Position numbers and translations under genes: made by a program. Source: 2-02-FULL-47-50 sp964479045 (lineage in GTDB: Bacteria; Pseudomonadota; Gammaproteobacteria; Eutrophobiales; Eutrophobiaceae). Taken from it: DNA of 64,000 nt. Under the pieces are notes generated by a model. That model searched no databases and was not told the DNA's origin. It was given only the letters and a program-made list of their open reading frames with translations. The DNA lies in assembly GCA_964479045.1 (NCBI GenBank), contig CAYZJI010000002.1, positions 62,001 through 126,000 of the forward strand, read 5' to 3'. Within the stretch, counting starts at the first letter, position 1, and the number at the start of each line of letters is the position of its first letter. Shown here one piece after another: positions 1-8,843 of this stretch.

Positions 1-1931
1 CGGAAGACTACGACTGGAGTCCGTATGATGTGCTCATTCTCGATTATTATCTCTGTGTACACCGTCTGACCGGCCTCGATCTGTTGCAGAAACACCGCAA
101 ACGTCCGGGGTTCCCCGCCGCTATCATGTTGACAGGTGCTGGTACGGAGGAAACCGCCGTACGCGCCGTAAAATTCGGTGCTTATGAATATCTGCGCAAG
201 GAAAAACTGGACAAGGCCGTGCTGGCGGCGTCCATTCTTGCAGCCTACAATAAACACGCTGATGAACGGATAAAGCGGGATGAAGCGGAAAAAGCCCGCA
301 GTGTTTTTGACAAATCATCGTTTTACCGGCAACTGGAACAGCCGGCACATGAGGATCCGGCAACTCCCGCTCGTGTATTTCTGCTGTTTGATATCGACAA
401 TTACTCTTCCCTGACAGCATCACTGGGGCCTATCGGCAGTGATAATTTCGGTCGTGATCTGGCCCGTCTGATCTATGAACATCCTTCGATCAAGCAGGCA
501 AACCCCTGCATTACCCGGCTGGGGGAATCTGCTGTCGGCGTACTGATCGATGCACCAGCAGATCATTCAGCGCTGGAACAATTTCTGGAAAATCTCTGCA
601 GGTATCTTGCCGAAAAACCTTACCAGCTGTCTGGTAACACTATCCCCTGGACATTCAGCATCGGGGCAGTAGAACCACAAGGGGCGTCCACTGTTGAAAT
701 GCTGCTCCAACAGGTCAATTCTGCACGCAATCTGGCAAGGGACGTCAGCGGTAATTCGTTTCATATCTATGCAGAAGGGGATGTAAAGAGTGAAAAACAT
801 ACAGCCCCTGTACTGGCAACGAAGCCAGGGCCTGTCAGACCCGTCACAGACATTCCGCTTGAAGATGACGAAGAGGGTTTAGCGGTTGATCAAATTCCGG
901 CGGCCCAGGAAACTGTCCCTGTTGTTCAGGTGGTTCCGGAACCTGTCACGGTTGTCCCTGCCGGGAAACAGGCACAGCCGGAACCCCTCCCTGCTAAAGT
1001 ATCCGGATCCGGCAAAGAGACTGTCGCAGTTTCCGGAGACAAAAAATCTGCAGATACAATTAAGGCAGCTGTAGATGAAAAAACAGAAGAACATGTACAG
1101 GGCCAGACAGGAGAACAGCCTGAAATTTACGAATCGGAACTGGGTGAACACTCTCTCATAATAAAAAAAGCTTTTGATGACAATCGGGTCGTACAGACAT
1201 TCCAGCCGGTCATCGCGATGTTCAGCGGAGGTGCGGGTGATGCGCACGAATTGTTCAAGGTGGATATCCAGTTAATTGACCTGCATGGAAAAGTGATGAG
1301 TGCCACAGAGTTGAGGGCCCATCTGAGTTCGTTGGCACTGCAGAAATTTATTGATCGCTGGATGTTAAGGCAATTGTTGGGACGGATCGTACATACAGCG
1401 AGAAAGGAAAACAGAAAAAGGTACCAGTTGCCGATAACCGAGGCATGGTTTACAGATATCACCCTGTTTGACTGGCTGAAGAAACTCCTGGCCGGGCAGG
1501 AGGATAACAGGCCCGGCCGCTTTATAGTGCTGGAAATCTCGGCAGGCTTGTTTGCCCGTTATCAGGAGCGGGTTATGATACTCACCAAGACACTGAGGAA
1601 AACCTATGGTTTCAAAACAGCGCTCGGAAGTTTTGTTGACATCAATGAAGCAGTAAAAATGGCCAGAATCCTGAAACCGGATCTTTTTGTTCTGGATTAC
1701 AGCCTGCTATCAATGTTGAAGGGGGTTGCAACACCTGCAGGTAATGATATGAATTTGCTGAATTCACTCAAGTCAGCCGGGACACAGATCATCATCAGTG
1801 GTGTTGAAAGCGCCACAATCCTGACTGAAGTGATCAGCGCCGGTGCTGACTATGTATATGGTAATTTTATTGGTGAGCCGCAAATAAATGCTGATGAGGC
1901 AAGCAATGTTGAGTCGTTCAGCCTGGGTTGA
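1..1931 (+). CDS. FimX-like REC/degenerate GGDEF-EAL protein, 5' truncated by window edge
   Basis: The reading frame is open from the window edge (GAA codon at 3), so the true start lies upstream. What is visible: the second half of a receiver domain with the phospho-acceptor Asp in the strand LILDYYL, the conserved Thr in MLTG and Lys in YLRKEK; a GGDEF-fold region around residues 95-250 whose signature is replaced by LGESAVG; a Pro/Val/Glu-rich linker around 270-360; and an EAL-fold region from about 385 to 625. The DDFG motif reads LGSFVD and the catalytic Lys position reads FVLDYSL, so cyclase and phosphodiesterase activity are both unlikely. By analogy with FimX (degenerate GGDEF-EAL, c-di-GMP receptor for type IV pili) I infer a c-di-GMP effector controlled by phosphorylation. 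It ends 48 bp before the ATPase gene on the same strand. Confidence 0.8.
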   Translation, partial: EDYDWSPYDVLILDYYLCVHRLTGLDLLQKHRKRPGFPAAIMLTGAGTEETAVRAVKFGAYEYLRKEKLDKAVLAASILAAYNKHADERIKRDEAEKARSVFDKSSFYRQLEQPAHEDPATPARVFLLFDIDNYSSLTASLGPIGSDNFGRDLARLIYEHPSIKQANPCITRLGESAVGVLIDAPADHSALEQFLENLCRYLAEKPYQLSGNTIPWTFSIGAVEPQGASTVEMLLQQVNSARNLARDVSGNSFHIYAEGDVKSEKHTAPVLATKPGPVRPVTDIPLEDDEEGLAVDQIPAAQETVPVVQVVPEPVTVVPAGKQAQPEPLPAKVSGSGKETVAVSGDKKSADTIKAAVDEKTEEHVQGQTGEQPEIYESELGEHSLIIKKAFDDNRVVQTFQPVIAMFSGGAGDAHELFKVDIQLIDLHGKVMSATELRAHLSSLALQKFIDRWMLRQLLGRIVHTARKENRKRYQLPITEAWFTDITLFDWLKKLLAGQEDNRPGRFIVLEISAGLFARYQERVMILTKTLRKTYGFKTALGSFVDINEAVKMARILKPDLFVLDYSLLSMLKGVATPAGNDMNLLNSLKSAGTQIIISGVESATILTEVISAGADYVYGNFIGEPQINADEASNVESFSLG

Positions 1932-1979
1932 TTTTTGGGCCGGGTCTGAACAAGGATCTCTGATGGAGAAGGTGAGAAA

Positions 1980-3569
1980 GTGAAAGCGGGCGCTGACAAC
2001 AACTACTATATACATTACAACCTGTCCAGGGACCCTTTCCCCGTCACGGCCACCACTGAAAAAAAATTATTCATAAGCCACGATCTCGGCCAGAAATTAC
2101 ACGAGCTGAAATCGCTGATTCAGGAAAGCGAGAAAATAGTAGCGGTCACTGCACCAGTGGGTGGGGGCAAAACATCGCTGATTAACCAGATCGAGTTGCT
2201 GAAAGCGTCCAACTGGAAAACCAGTATCGTACGCGGCAATTCAAGCACCAGCATTGATCTGCTGGCCTATAATATTGCACGTCAGGCATCACAGGACAAA
2301 ACTCCCGATCCAAGACCGCCGGTAAGCCAGGTACATAAATATCTGGAGCAATGTGCAAACAACAAGATTATACCGGTGGTGATTGTTGATGATGCGCATA
2401 TGTTGCCGGACAAGACACTTGAATTTGTCCTGCAGTTGGCCGAGCTCAGATATGGTGAATCGCTGTTCCGGATTATTCTGCTGGCAGAGCCGTCAATAGA
2501 ACGACGCCTTGCTGATCCGAAGTTTGCAGATCTTGTGCATGGGTTGATCGAGAGTATTTCCCTGCCGCCGGTTTCAAAAGAGAACATCAGGAATTACGTT
2601 GAACATAATCTTGCCCGTTATGGAACAATCAGTGAGTACCCGTTTATTGATGAAGACTTTGATTATATTTATGAACAGTCTGCCGGTTTGCCGAAAGCCA
2701 TCAACCTGGCTGCCAGACAAATCATGCAGGAGCGCATCAGTAAAGATTCCATGCTCTCACCGTATCGCTGGCCGATCATCGGTTTCGGGCTGGCTGCCCT
2801 GATCGGGATTGTTGCGTATTTTCTCTATCACAATCCATCCGTGCAGGTTGCCCGGCCACAGAAACCGGTTGCTGCTCAAACCGCAGAACCGGAAGCCCGG
2901 GAAAAAACAGAGTCCGAAGCCGCCCCGATCACTGAAGCTCCTGTTACAGCAGAGATTGCTGAGAATGCTCCGGAAGAGATCCATCAGGGAACAATAAGTA
3001 CGGAGGTTGTACCTACATCAGAAACTCTGCCGGAACCGGTTGTGACAGAAACGATAAGCGAACCTGTCGAAATTGCTGAACCGGTCAGCGTGGAACAGGA
3101 AACGCCTGCATCACCTGTGACCGAAGTTACAGCAGACATTGCAGCAGGGCCAGCACCCGTTGTTGAACCGGAACCATCACCACCGGCAATTGAACCAGTC
3201 TATGACGCTGCCAACATCTTCAAGCTCGATACGGTGCCGGATTATGTGCAGGGCATCAGGGGCGAGGACTGGCTGAGGCAGCAACCGGCAGGGGCCTATG
3301 CACTGCAATTGATCTCGGCCAGTGATCTGGCAAATATAGAGAAATTGCTTGCCGGTCAATCCGGTTTTGTGGATCAACTTTCCGGCTATGTGAAATATAC
3401 GCCTTCCGGGAAACCCCGATATCTGCTCCTGTATGGCCAGTATCCCGACAAGGAAACCGCCCAGATCGCCATCCAGGGCATGCCGGAACAGTTCCAGTCC
3501 GTGAATCCGTGGCCGCGCAGCATTGGCGACGTGGTGCAGGAAATAGACCAGGTCGGCACACGCCGTTAA
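1980..3569 (+). CDS. ExeA/DamX-like AAA ATPase with transmembrane helix and C-terminal SPOR domain
   Basis: 529 residues. The N-terminal half is an ExeA/MshM-type AAA ATPase: Walker A APVGGGKTS near residues 59-67 and Walker B VVIVDDAH near 133-140. A single membrane helix follows (about 263-283, WPIIGFGLAALIGIVAYFLY), then a roughly 150-residue Pro/Glu/Val-rich linker and a SPOR domain over the last 95 residues (AYALQLISASD to the C-terminus). SPOR domains bind denuded septal peptidoglycan; ExeA-type ATPases help secretion or pilus complexes pass the wall. The topology fits an inner-membrane protein with cytoplasmic ATPase and periplasmic SPOR. Start is GTG at 1980, preceded by GGAGAAGG; no in-frame ATG is nearby. 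It may be a DamX-type division protein or a pilus/secretion assembly factor, the latter favoured by the FimX-like neighbour. Confidence 0.8.
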   Translation: MKAGADNNYYIHYNLSRDPFPVTATTEKKLFISHDLGQKLHELKSLIQESEKIVAVTAPVGGGKTSLINQIELLKASNWKTSIVRGNSSTSIDLLAYNIARQASQDKTPDPRPPVSQVHKYLEQCANNKIIPVVIVDDAHMLPDKTLEFVLQLAELRYGESLFRIILLAEPSIERRLADPKFADLVHGLIESISLPPVSKENIRNYVEHNLARYGTISEYPFIDEDFDYIYEQSAGLPKAINLAARQIMQERISKDSMLSPYRWPIIGFGLAALIGIVAYFLYHNPSVQVARPQKPVAAQTAEPEAREKTESEAAPITEAPVTAEIAENAPEEIHQGTISTEVVPTSETLPEPVVTETISEPVEIAEPVSVEQETPASPVTEVTADIAAGPAPVVEPEPSPPAIEPVYDAANIFKLDTVPDYVQGIRGEDWLRQQPAGAYALQLISASDLANIEKLLAGQSGFVDQLSGYVKYTPSGKPRYLLLYGQYPDKETAQIAIQGMPEQFQSVNPWPRSIGDVVQEIDQVGTRR

Positions 3570-3627
3570 TCCACTGCCGGGTAATTTCCCGGATAATTTC
3601 CCCTTAAATTCCCAAACAGCGCAATTC

Positions 3628-3641
3628 TTGATCTGGATCAT
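3628..3641 (+). promoter_or_regulatory. FNR/ANR box upstream of hemN
   Basis: TTGATCTGGATCAT matches the FNR/ANR consensus TTGAT-N4-ATCAA at 9 of 10 positions. Its centre (3634.5) lies about 61 bp before the preferred hemN ATG (3696); activation at -41.5 would put the transcription start near 3676. hemN is a classic target of FNR-family regulators. Confidence 0.75.
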
Positions 3642-3695
3642 GTCAGCCTGATCCGGATTTTGTTAAACAGGCATTATTTGGAAACGAGTCCGATT

Positions 3696-5087
3696 ATGCC
3701 TGCTTCCGTTTTACTCGACAGGGAACTCATCAGCCGCTATGCGCGCTCAGGCCCGCGTTATACGTCTTATCCAACGGCCGTCCAGTTTCATGACGGGTTC
3801 AACTGGGAACATTACGTGCATAACGCGCGTGAAACAAATGAAGACCTGATCCCGGCCGCACTGTCATTGTATATCCACCTGCCGTTCTGCAGCCGGGTCT
3901 GTTATTACTGTGCCTGCAATAAAATTATCACGCGCAACCGCAATCTTGCCGCCCCTTATCTTGCAGATTTGCATGAAGAGATCCGGTTGCAGGGTGAACT
4001 TTTCAACAAGGACCGTCTAGTTGAACAATTGCATTGGGGCGGGGGCACACCGACATTCATCAGTCCCGCACAGATACGGGAACTGATGCAGGTCATCCGC
4101 CGGTATTTCACCCTGAGAGAGGATGACGGAGGAGATTATTCCATTGAGATCGATCCGCGTGAAGTGGATGAAGAAACCGTTTATCTGTTGCGCGAACTCG
4201 GGTTTAACCGGATGAGCATCGGGGTACAGGATTTTGATCCGTATGTACAGGAAGCAGTCAACCGTATTCAGACTGAAAAACAAACCTTTCAGGTCATGCA
4301 ATCCGCCCGGAAAGCCGGGTTCAAATCCGTGAACATTGATCTGATTTACGGCTTACCCAGGCAAACAACCGCAAGTTTTCTCAGAACGCTGGAACTGATT
4401 GCCTTGCAACAGCCGGAACGGCTGGCTATCTATAATTATGCACACCTGCCGCACCTGTTCAAAACGCAGCGGCAGATTCATGCGGAAGAATTGCCGGGAC
4501 CTGATGAAAAACTGGAAATCTTGCAGGAAACCATCCGCCACCTGCAGGCACAGGGTTATATCTATATCGGCATGGATCATTTTGCCCGTCCGGATGATGA
4601 ACTCGCAGTTGCACAACGAAACGGTACCTTGCACCGGAATTTCCAGGGCTACACGACTCACGCAAATTGTGATCTGATCGGTATGGGGATTACTGCCATC
4701 AGCAAGGTGGGGCAGTGTTATGCACAGAACGTACGCGCACTGGATGATTATAAACAGTCTGTTCAGTCAGGGCGAATACCGATCATGCGTGGTATCAAGC
4801 TGGATGATGATGATCTGTTGCGGCGCGAAGTCATTACCCGGCTTATCTGCCATTTTCGGCTCCGTTACGATGAAATAGAGGAAATTTATCACATCAATTT
4901 CCAGGATTATTTTTATAACGAATTAATCCAGCTGCAGGAAATGGAACAGTCCGGCCTGTTACAACTTGAAAATAACGGCATCACCGTATTGCTGCGAGGC
5001 CGGCTGCTAATCCGCAATATCTGCATGATATTTGATAAATACCTGCGTTCCGGCAGTGTGCAGGGCAATTATTCAAACTTGATTTGA
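3696..5087 (+). CDS. hemN: Oxygen-independent coproporphyrinogen III oxidase (radical SAM)
   Basis: Converts coproporphyrinogen III to protoporphyrinogen IX without oxygen, in the cytoplasm. The radical SAM cluster motif CSRVCYYCAC (CX3CX2CXC) is present near residue 68 and the family signature SGPRYTSYPTA near the N-terminus. I take ATG 3696 as the start (463 residues, close to E. coli HemN at 457) because GGAAACGAG lies just upstream; the frame is open to a TTG at 3660 but those 12 residues add nothing conserved. An FNR box precedes it, so expression should rise under oxygen limitation, supplying heme for anaerobic respiration such as the NarI b-hemes encoded downstream. Confidence 0.95.
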   Translation: MPASVLLDRELISRYARSGPRYTSYPTAVQFHDGFNWEHYVHNARETNEDLIPAALSLYIHLPFCSRVCYYCACNKIITRNRNLAAPYLADLHEEIRLQGELFNKDRLVEQLHWGGGTPTFISPAQIRELMQVIRRYFTLREDDGGDYSIEIDPREVDEETVYLLRELGFNRMSIGVQDFDPYVQEAVNRIQTEKQTFQVMQSARKAGFKSVNIDLIYGLPRQTTASFLRTLELIALQQPERLAIYNYAHLPHLFKTQRQIHAEELPGPDEKLEILQETIRHLQAQGYIYIGMDHFARPDDELAVAQRNGTLHRNFQGYTTHANCDLIGMGITAISKVGQCYAQNVRALDDYKQSVQSGRIPIMRGIKLDDDDLLRREVITRLICHFRLRYDEIEEIYHINFQDYFYNELIQLQEMEQSGLLQLENNGITVLLRGRLLIRNICMIFDKYLRSGSVQGNYSNLI

Positions 5088-5110
5088 TCGCGGTCAGAAA
5101 TCGATACCGT

Positions 5111-5124
5111 TTGATCTGGATCAA
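5111..5124 (+). promoter_or_regulatory. Perfect FNR/ANR box upstream of the PhyH-type dioxygenase
   Basis: TTGATCTGGATCAA is a full match to TTGAT-N4-ATCAA. It sits 24 bp after the hemN stop. A GATAAA at 5145-5150 could be the -10 element, giving a transcription start near 5157. That geometry supports translation from ATG 5185 rather than TTG 5143. Confidence 0.75.
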
Positions 5125-5184
5125 CTCTCAGGGGAGCGTTTTTTGATAAAAAGCCAATCATCATTTCAACCCGATACACGGACC

Positions 5185-5943
5185 ATGCTGACCATTCCTT
5201 ATCTCACCCCACCACACATTCAAGACTACCAACGTGATGGATTCGTAATTGCCCGTGGCGCATTTCCAGCAGGTGACATGCGCCAGATAGAATCCTGGAC
5301 AACGGAACTGGCTTCACGTCCGGAAGAGCCTGGCAAACACTGGGTTTACCATGAAAAGAGCAAACTCGATCCAGAAGTTGAACTCATAAACAGGATTGAA
5401 TATATCTCGCCGTTTCATGCCGGATTTGCAGAGCTTGCCGAAGTGCTGAAAAAACCGGTCGCGCAGTTACTGGGCGAGAACGTTGTGTTATTCAAGGAAA
5501 AAATCAATTTCAAGATGCCCGGCGGTGACGGTTTCAAACCGCACCAGGATTCACAGGCCGGCTGGGAAGATTATGCACAATATTTTATCAGCGTAATGGT
5601 GTGTATCGATGAAGCCACTATCGAAAACGGCTGCCTGCAACTGGTGGCCGGTCACCAGAACCGGGGTTTGTATCGTGAATGGGAACCGTTAACGGAAGAA
5701 GATATGGCAGGCATGGAATTTGTCCATTACCCGACCAGACCGGGCGATGTAGTATTTTTTGACTGTTATGTGCCTCATGCTTCAGAGCCCAATCTGACCA
5801 ACAAGATCCGCCGCATGTATTTCGCGACTTACAATCGCTTGTCGGAAGGTAATCATCTTCAACGTTACTATGCCGACAAGCATAAAAACTTTCCGCCGGA
5901 CATTGAGCGCGTTCCGGGACGGGAATATGTGTTCCGGGTTTAG
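5185..5943 (+). CDS. Phytanoyl-CoA dioxygenase (PhyH) family Fe(II)/2-oxoglutarate oxygenase
   Basis: About 252 residues with the Fe(II)/2OG facial triad: His and Asp of PHQDSQ, and the distal His of VPHASEPN, followed by a basic NKIRRMYF segment suited to binding 2-oxoglutarate. The PhyH superfamily hydroxylates very diverse small molecules (acyl-CoA, phosphonates, ectoine), so the substrate cannot be named. Start choice is open: TTG 5143 has an excellent GGGGAG six bases upstream, but the FNR-class promoter geometry places the transcript start after it; ATG 5185 begins the conserved region (MLTIPYLTPP) but has a weak ribosome site. An oxygen-consuming enzyme behind a perfect anaerobic-regulator box is unexpected. 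Confidence 0.85.
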   Translation: MLTIPYLTPPHIQDYQRDGFVIARGAFPAGDMRQIESWTTELASRPEEPGKHWVYHEKSKLDPEVELINRIEYISPFHAGFAELAEVLKKPVAQLLGENVVLFKEKINFKMPGGDGFKPHQDSQAGWEDYAQYFISVMVCIDEATIENGCLQLVAGHQNRGLYREWEPLTEEDMAGMEFVHYPTRPGDVVFFDCYVPHASEPNLTNKIRRMYFATYNRLSEGNHLQRYYADKHKNFPPDIERVPGREYVFRV

Positions 5944-5977
5944 GCGGTTGTGGGTTGTTTGATATTTTCAGGATGAG

Positions 5978-6649
5978 CTAACTGCATTTTGATTCGCCGC
6001 AATTAAGGCAGGTCAGACAGCCGTCCATGAAAATCATGGCCCTGGTCATGCATTTCTTGCACAGGGTTGCTGTTTCCGGGAATTCGCCTTCCGGTATATT
6101 TTCGAGCTTCTCGCGCTTTTCCCGGATCAGTTTTTTCTGGTGAGTATCCGGCTCACTGGTTTTTAAAAGACCAATCATTTTCAGGTGACTTTCCAGCACA
6201 TCTCCGATCTCGGCGACCAGTGACGGCATGAACTTGCCGCCTTTTTTGAAATAACCACCATGCGGGTCGAACACGGAGCGAAGTTCATCCACGAGGAAGG
6301 TCACATCACCGCCCTTGCGGAACACAGCGGAAATGATCCGGGTCAATGCAACGATCCACTGGAAATGGTCCATGTTTTTGGAATTGATGAAGATTTCAAA
6401 CGGGCGCCGCAGTTCATGTGCGGTGCCTTCATTCAGGATAATGTCATTGATGGTGACATACAGTGCATGCTCTGACAGCGGTGTGGTGATCTTGTAGGTC
6501 GTGCCATGCAGCATGTGTGGCCGTTCCAGTTTCTCATGCATCTGCACAACATTGGTGGCAACAGGTAAAGCGGCTTCTTCAGTCTCCTTGACCACGCTGC
6601 AATCCACAATTTTCCGGTCAATCTTGATAGTCACCGTAATATTCCTCAA
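5978..6649 (-). CDS. nrdJb: Adenosylcobalamin-dependent ribonucleotide reductase, C-terminal subunit NrdJb
   Basis: 223 residues of the TSCPD-domain type found as the separate second chain of split class II ribonucleotide reductases (Pseudomonas NrdJb). The C-terminus carries a cysteine array (CKKC near 192-195, then CLTCLNCGESKC at the end) resembling the zinc-binding and redox-active cysteines that re-reduce the catalytic subunit. The TTG start overlaps the nrdJa stop in a TTGA, implying translational coupling. The split at a clean start/stop overlap, with both parts conserved, argues against a frameshift artefact. Confidence 0.88.
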   Translation of the reverse strand: MRNITVTIKIDRKIVDCSVVKETEEAALPVATNVVQMHEKLERPHMLHGTTYKITTPLSEHALYVTINDIILNEGTAHELRRPFEIFINSKNMDHFQWIVALTRIISAVFRKGGDVTFLVDELRSVFDPHGGYFKKGGKFMPSLVAEIGDVLESHLKMIGLLKTSEPDTHQKKLIREKREKLENIPEGEFPETATLCKKCMTRAMIFMDGCLTCLNCGESKCS

Positions 6650-8796
6650 AATCTGGCGTAATAACCTTCTTTCAGGGCATCGTACAGATTGGCGGCGGTA
6701 TGCAACTCGCCGTCGTATTCGATGACCTCATTGCCTTTGACCGTGATCACCTCGCCATTATCCAATGTAAATCGATAAAGCGTGTTTTCAAGGTTTTCCT
6801 CCTTCACCAGGACGCCCTGGAACACTTCAGGATTGAAGCGGAAAGTCGTGCAGCCTTTCAATCCTTGTCCGTGTGCATAGAGGTAGATGTTTTTGAAATC
6901 AGCAAAGGGATAGTCCGCCGGGACGTTGGCAGTTTTGGAGATGGAGGAATCTATCCATTTCTGGGCCGCTGCCTGGATATCGACATGCTGTTTCGGAGTA
7001 ATATCATCCGTAGTCACAAAATAATCCGGCAACCGGCGATCAGGATTTTCTGAACAGGGCAGGGCTTCAGGATTGATCAGGGTGCGATAAGCCAGCAGTT
7101 CAAATGAACAGACTTCCATTTTCTCCTTGGATTTCTTGCCGCAGCGGATCACGTTTCTCGAATACTGGTGTGAGAATGTCGGTTCGATGCCGTTGCTGAC
7201 ATTGTTTCCGAGCGACAGGGAAATCGTGCCGGTAGGGGCGATGGAACTGTGATGGGTGAAACGCGATCCGGTTTCTGCCATCTCATCGATGAGTTGAGGA
7301 GCAACTTCAGCGATGCGTTGCATGTAGCGGCTGTATCTTGCATGCAGCACCTTCCCCTGCACCATATCACCTTCCCTGTAACCGTCTTTTGCCAGTTCCG
7401 GCCGTATCTGCAACATTTCTTTTGTGATCGTGAAAGGTTCTTCCATGATTGGGGCAGGGCCTTTTTCTTTGGCAAGTTCCACTCCGGTTTGCCAGCCGAC
7501 CAGGGCCAGTTCGCGACTCACCTGTTCGGTGAATTTGAGTGATGCCGGTTCGCCATACTTGATGCACAACATAGTGAGCGCAGAACCCAGGCCAAGAAAC
7601 CCCATGCCATGACGGCGTTTGCGGAAAATTTCACGTCGTTGCAATTCCAGCGGCAGGCCGTTGATTTCCACTACGTTGTCCAGCATGCGGGTGAAAATTC
7701 TGACTACGCGCCGGTAAGTATCCCAATCGAACCCGGCTTTTTCAGTGAATGGCGCGACTACAAATTTTGCAAGATTAATAGAACCCAGCAAACAGGCCCC
7801 GTAGGGCGGCAGTGGTTGTTCGCCGCAGGGATTGGTCGCGCGGATTTTTTCACAGTACCAGTTGTTATTGAATTCATTGACGCGATCGATGAGGATGAAT
7901 CCGGGTTCTGCGTAGTCGTAGGTGGCATGCATGATCTCATCCCAGAGTTCGCGTGCGGAGATGGACTGGTAAATCCTGCAGGCCACTTCACCCTTGTCAT
8001 TCACGATGTAGTCACGTTCCACCGGCCACTCGCGCCAGATGATTTGGTTGATGTCTGTCAGTTCGATTTTTTCTTTTTCGAGTTCCTGTTGTGTTACCGG
8101 GAATGCCAGTGGCCAGAGAGCATCTTCCCTCAGGGCCTGTAAAAAAGGTTCAGTGATCAATAACGAAAGATTGAATTGACGCAAACGCCCTGCTTCGCGT
8201 TTTGACCGGATGAAATCCAGCACATCCGGATGGCCTATATCAAATGTTGCCATCTGTGCACCGCGGCGGCCACCGGCGGATGAGATGGTGAAACACATCC
8301 TGTCGTAGATGTTCATGAAGGATAATGGGCCAGACGTATGCGCCCCGGCGCCGCATACATACGCGCCTTTGGGCCGTAATGTGGAAAATTCGTAACCGAT
8401 GCCGCAGCCTGCCTTGAGTGTCAATCCGGCTTCATGCAGTTTTCCGAGGATATCATCCATGGAATCATGGATTGTGCCGGAGACTGTGCAATTGATGGTG
8501 GAAGTTGCCGGTTTATATTCTGTTGCGCCGGCATTGGAAATAATACGGCCCGCCGGGATGGCGCCATGATGTAATGCCCAGAGAAATTCCTTGTACCAGT
8601 GATCACGCTTTTCAGGTATGCCTTCCAGATCGGCCAGCGTACGGGCCACGCGCTGATAAGTGGCATTGATGGACTGATCTACAGGATCCCCGTTCTGATC
8701 CTTGAGGCAATATTTTTGCTCCCAGATGTCCAGCGAGGTGGATTGCAGCGGGATTTCCGTAGATCCCGCAGGACTATTGATATTGGCGGTTTTCAA
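6646..8796 (-). CDS. nrdJa: Adenosylcobalamin-dependent ribonucleotide reductase, catalytic subunit NrdJa
   Basis: 716 residues; makes deoxyribonucleotides with adenosylcobalamin as radical source, so it works with or without oxygen. Hallmarks: INCTVSG with the N-terminal redox cysteine (about 101), the GCGIGYEFS loop, SSAGGRRGAQ, active-site NPCGEQPLPP and APTGTISL. The start is TTG 8796, since an in-frame stop lies 9 bp upstream and no ATG intervenes; the ribosome site is weak. The gap to the upstream porin gene is only 47 bp and holds no cobalamin riboswitch, so transcription may read through from the porin. The partner nrdJb follows with a 4-bp overlap. Confidence 0.93.
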   Translation of the reverse strand: MKTANINSPAGSTEIPLQSTSLDIWEQKYCLKDQNGDPVDQSINATYQRVARTLADLEGIPEKRDHWYKEFLWALHHGAIPAGRIISNAGATEYKPATSTINCTVSGTIHDSMDDILGKLHEAGLTLKAGCGIGYEFSTLRPKGAYVCGAGAHTSGPLSFMNIYDRMCFTISSAGGRRGAQMATFDIGHPDVLDFIRSKREAGRLRQFNLSLLITEPFLQALREDALWPLAFPVTQQELEKEKIELTDINQIIWREWPVERDYIVNDKGEVACRIYQSISARELWDEIMHATYDYAEPGFILIDRVNEFNNNWYCEKIRATNPCGEQPLPPYGACLLGSINLAKFVVAPFTEKAGFDWDTYRRVVRIFTRMLDNVVEINGLPLELQRREIFRKRRHGMGFLGLGSALTMLCIKYGEPASLKFTEQVSRELALVGWQTGVELAKEKGPAPIMEEPFTITKEMLQIRPELAKDGYREGDMVQGKVLHARYSRYMQRIAEVAPQLIDEMAETGSRFTHHSSIAPTGTISLSLGNNVSNGIEPTFSHQYSRNVIRCGKKSKEKMEVCSFELLAYRTLINPEALPCSENPDRRLPDYFVTTDDITPKQHVDIQAAAQKWIDSSISKTANVPADYPFADFKNIYLYAHGQGLKGCTTFRFNPEVFQGVLVKEENLENTLYRFTLDNGEVITVKGNEVIEYDGELHTAANLYDALKEGYYARF

Positions 8797-8843
8797 TGCG
8801 TGGACTCACATCATGATTTCATAATGTAATTATAGAAAACTGC

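Noticed and set aside
879..1247. Antisense reading frame inside the FimX-like gene
   Set aside because: It is a shadow of the linker-coding region, Cys/Phe/Arg-rich and without a ribosome site.
6646..6649. Frameshift splitting one long ribonucleotide reductase
   Set aside because: The two-gene split with separate NrdJa and NrdJb is an established form, and the junction is a clean start/stop overlap.
8797..8843. Cobalamin riboswitch ahead of nrdJa
   Set aside because: The gap is only 47 bp, far too short, and no B12-box-like sequence is visible.
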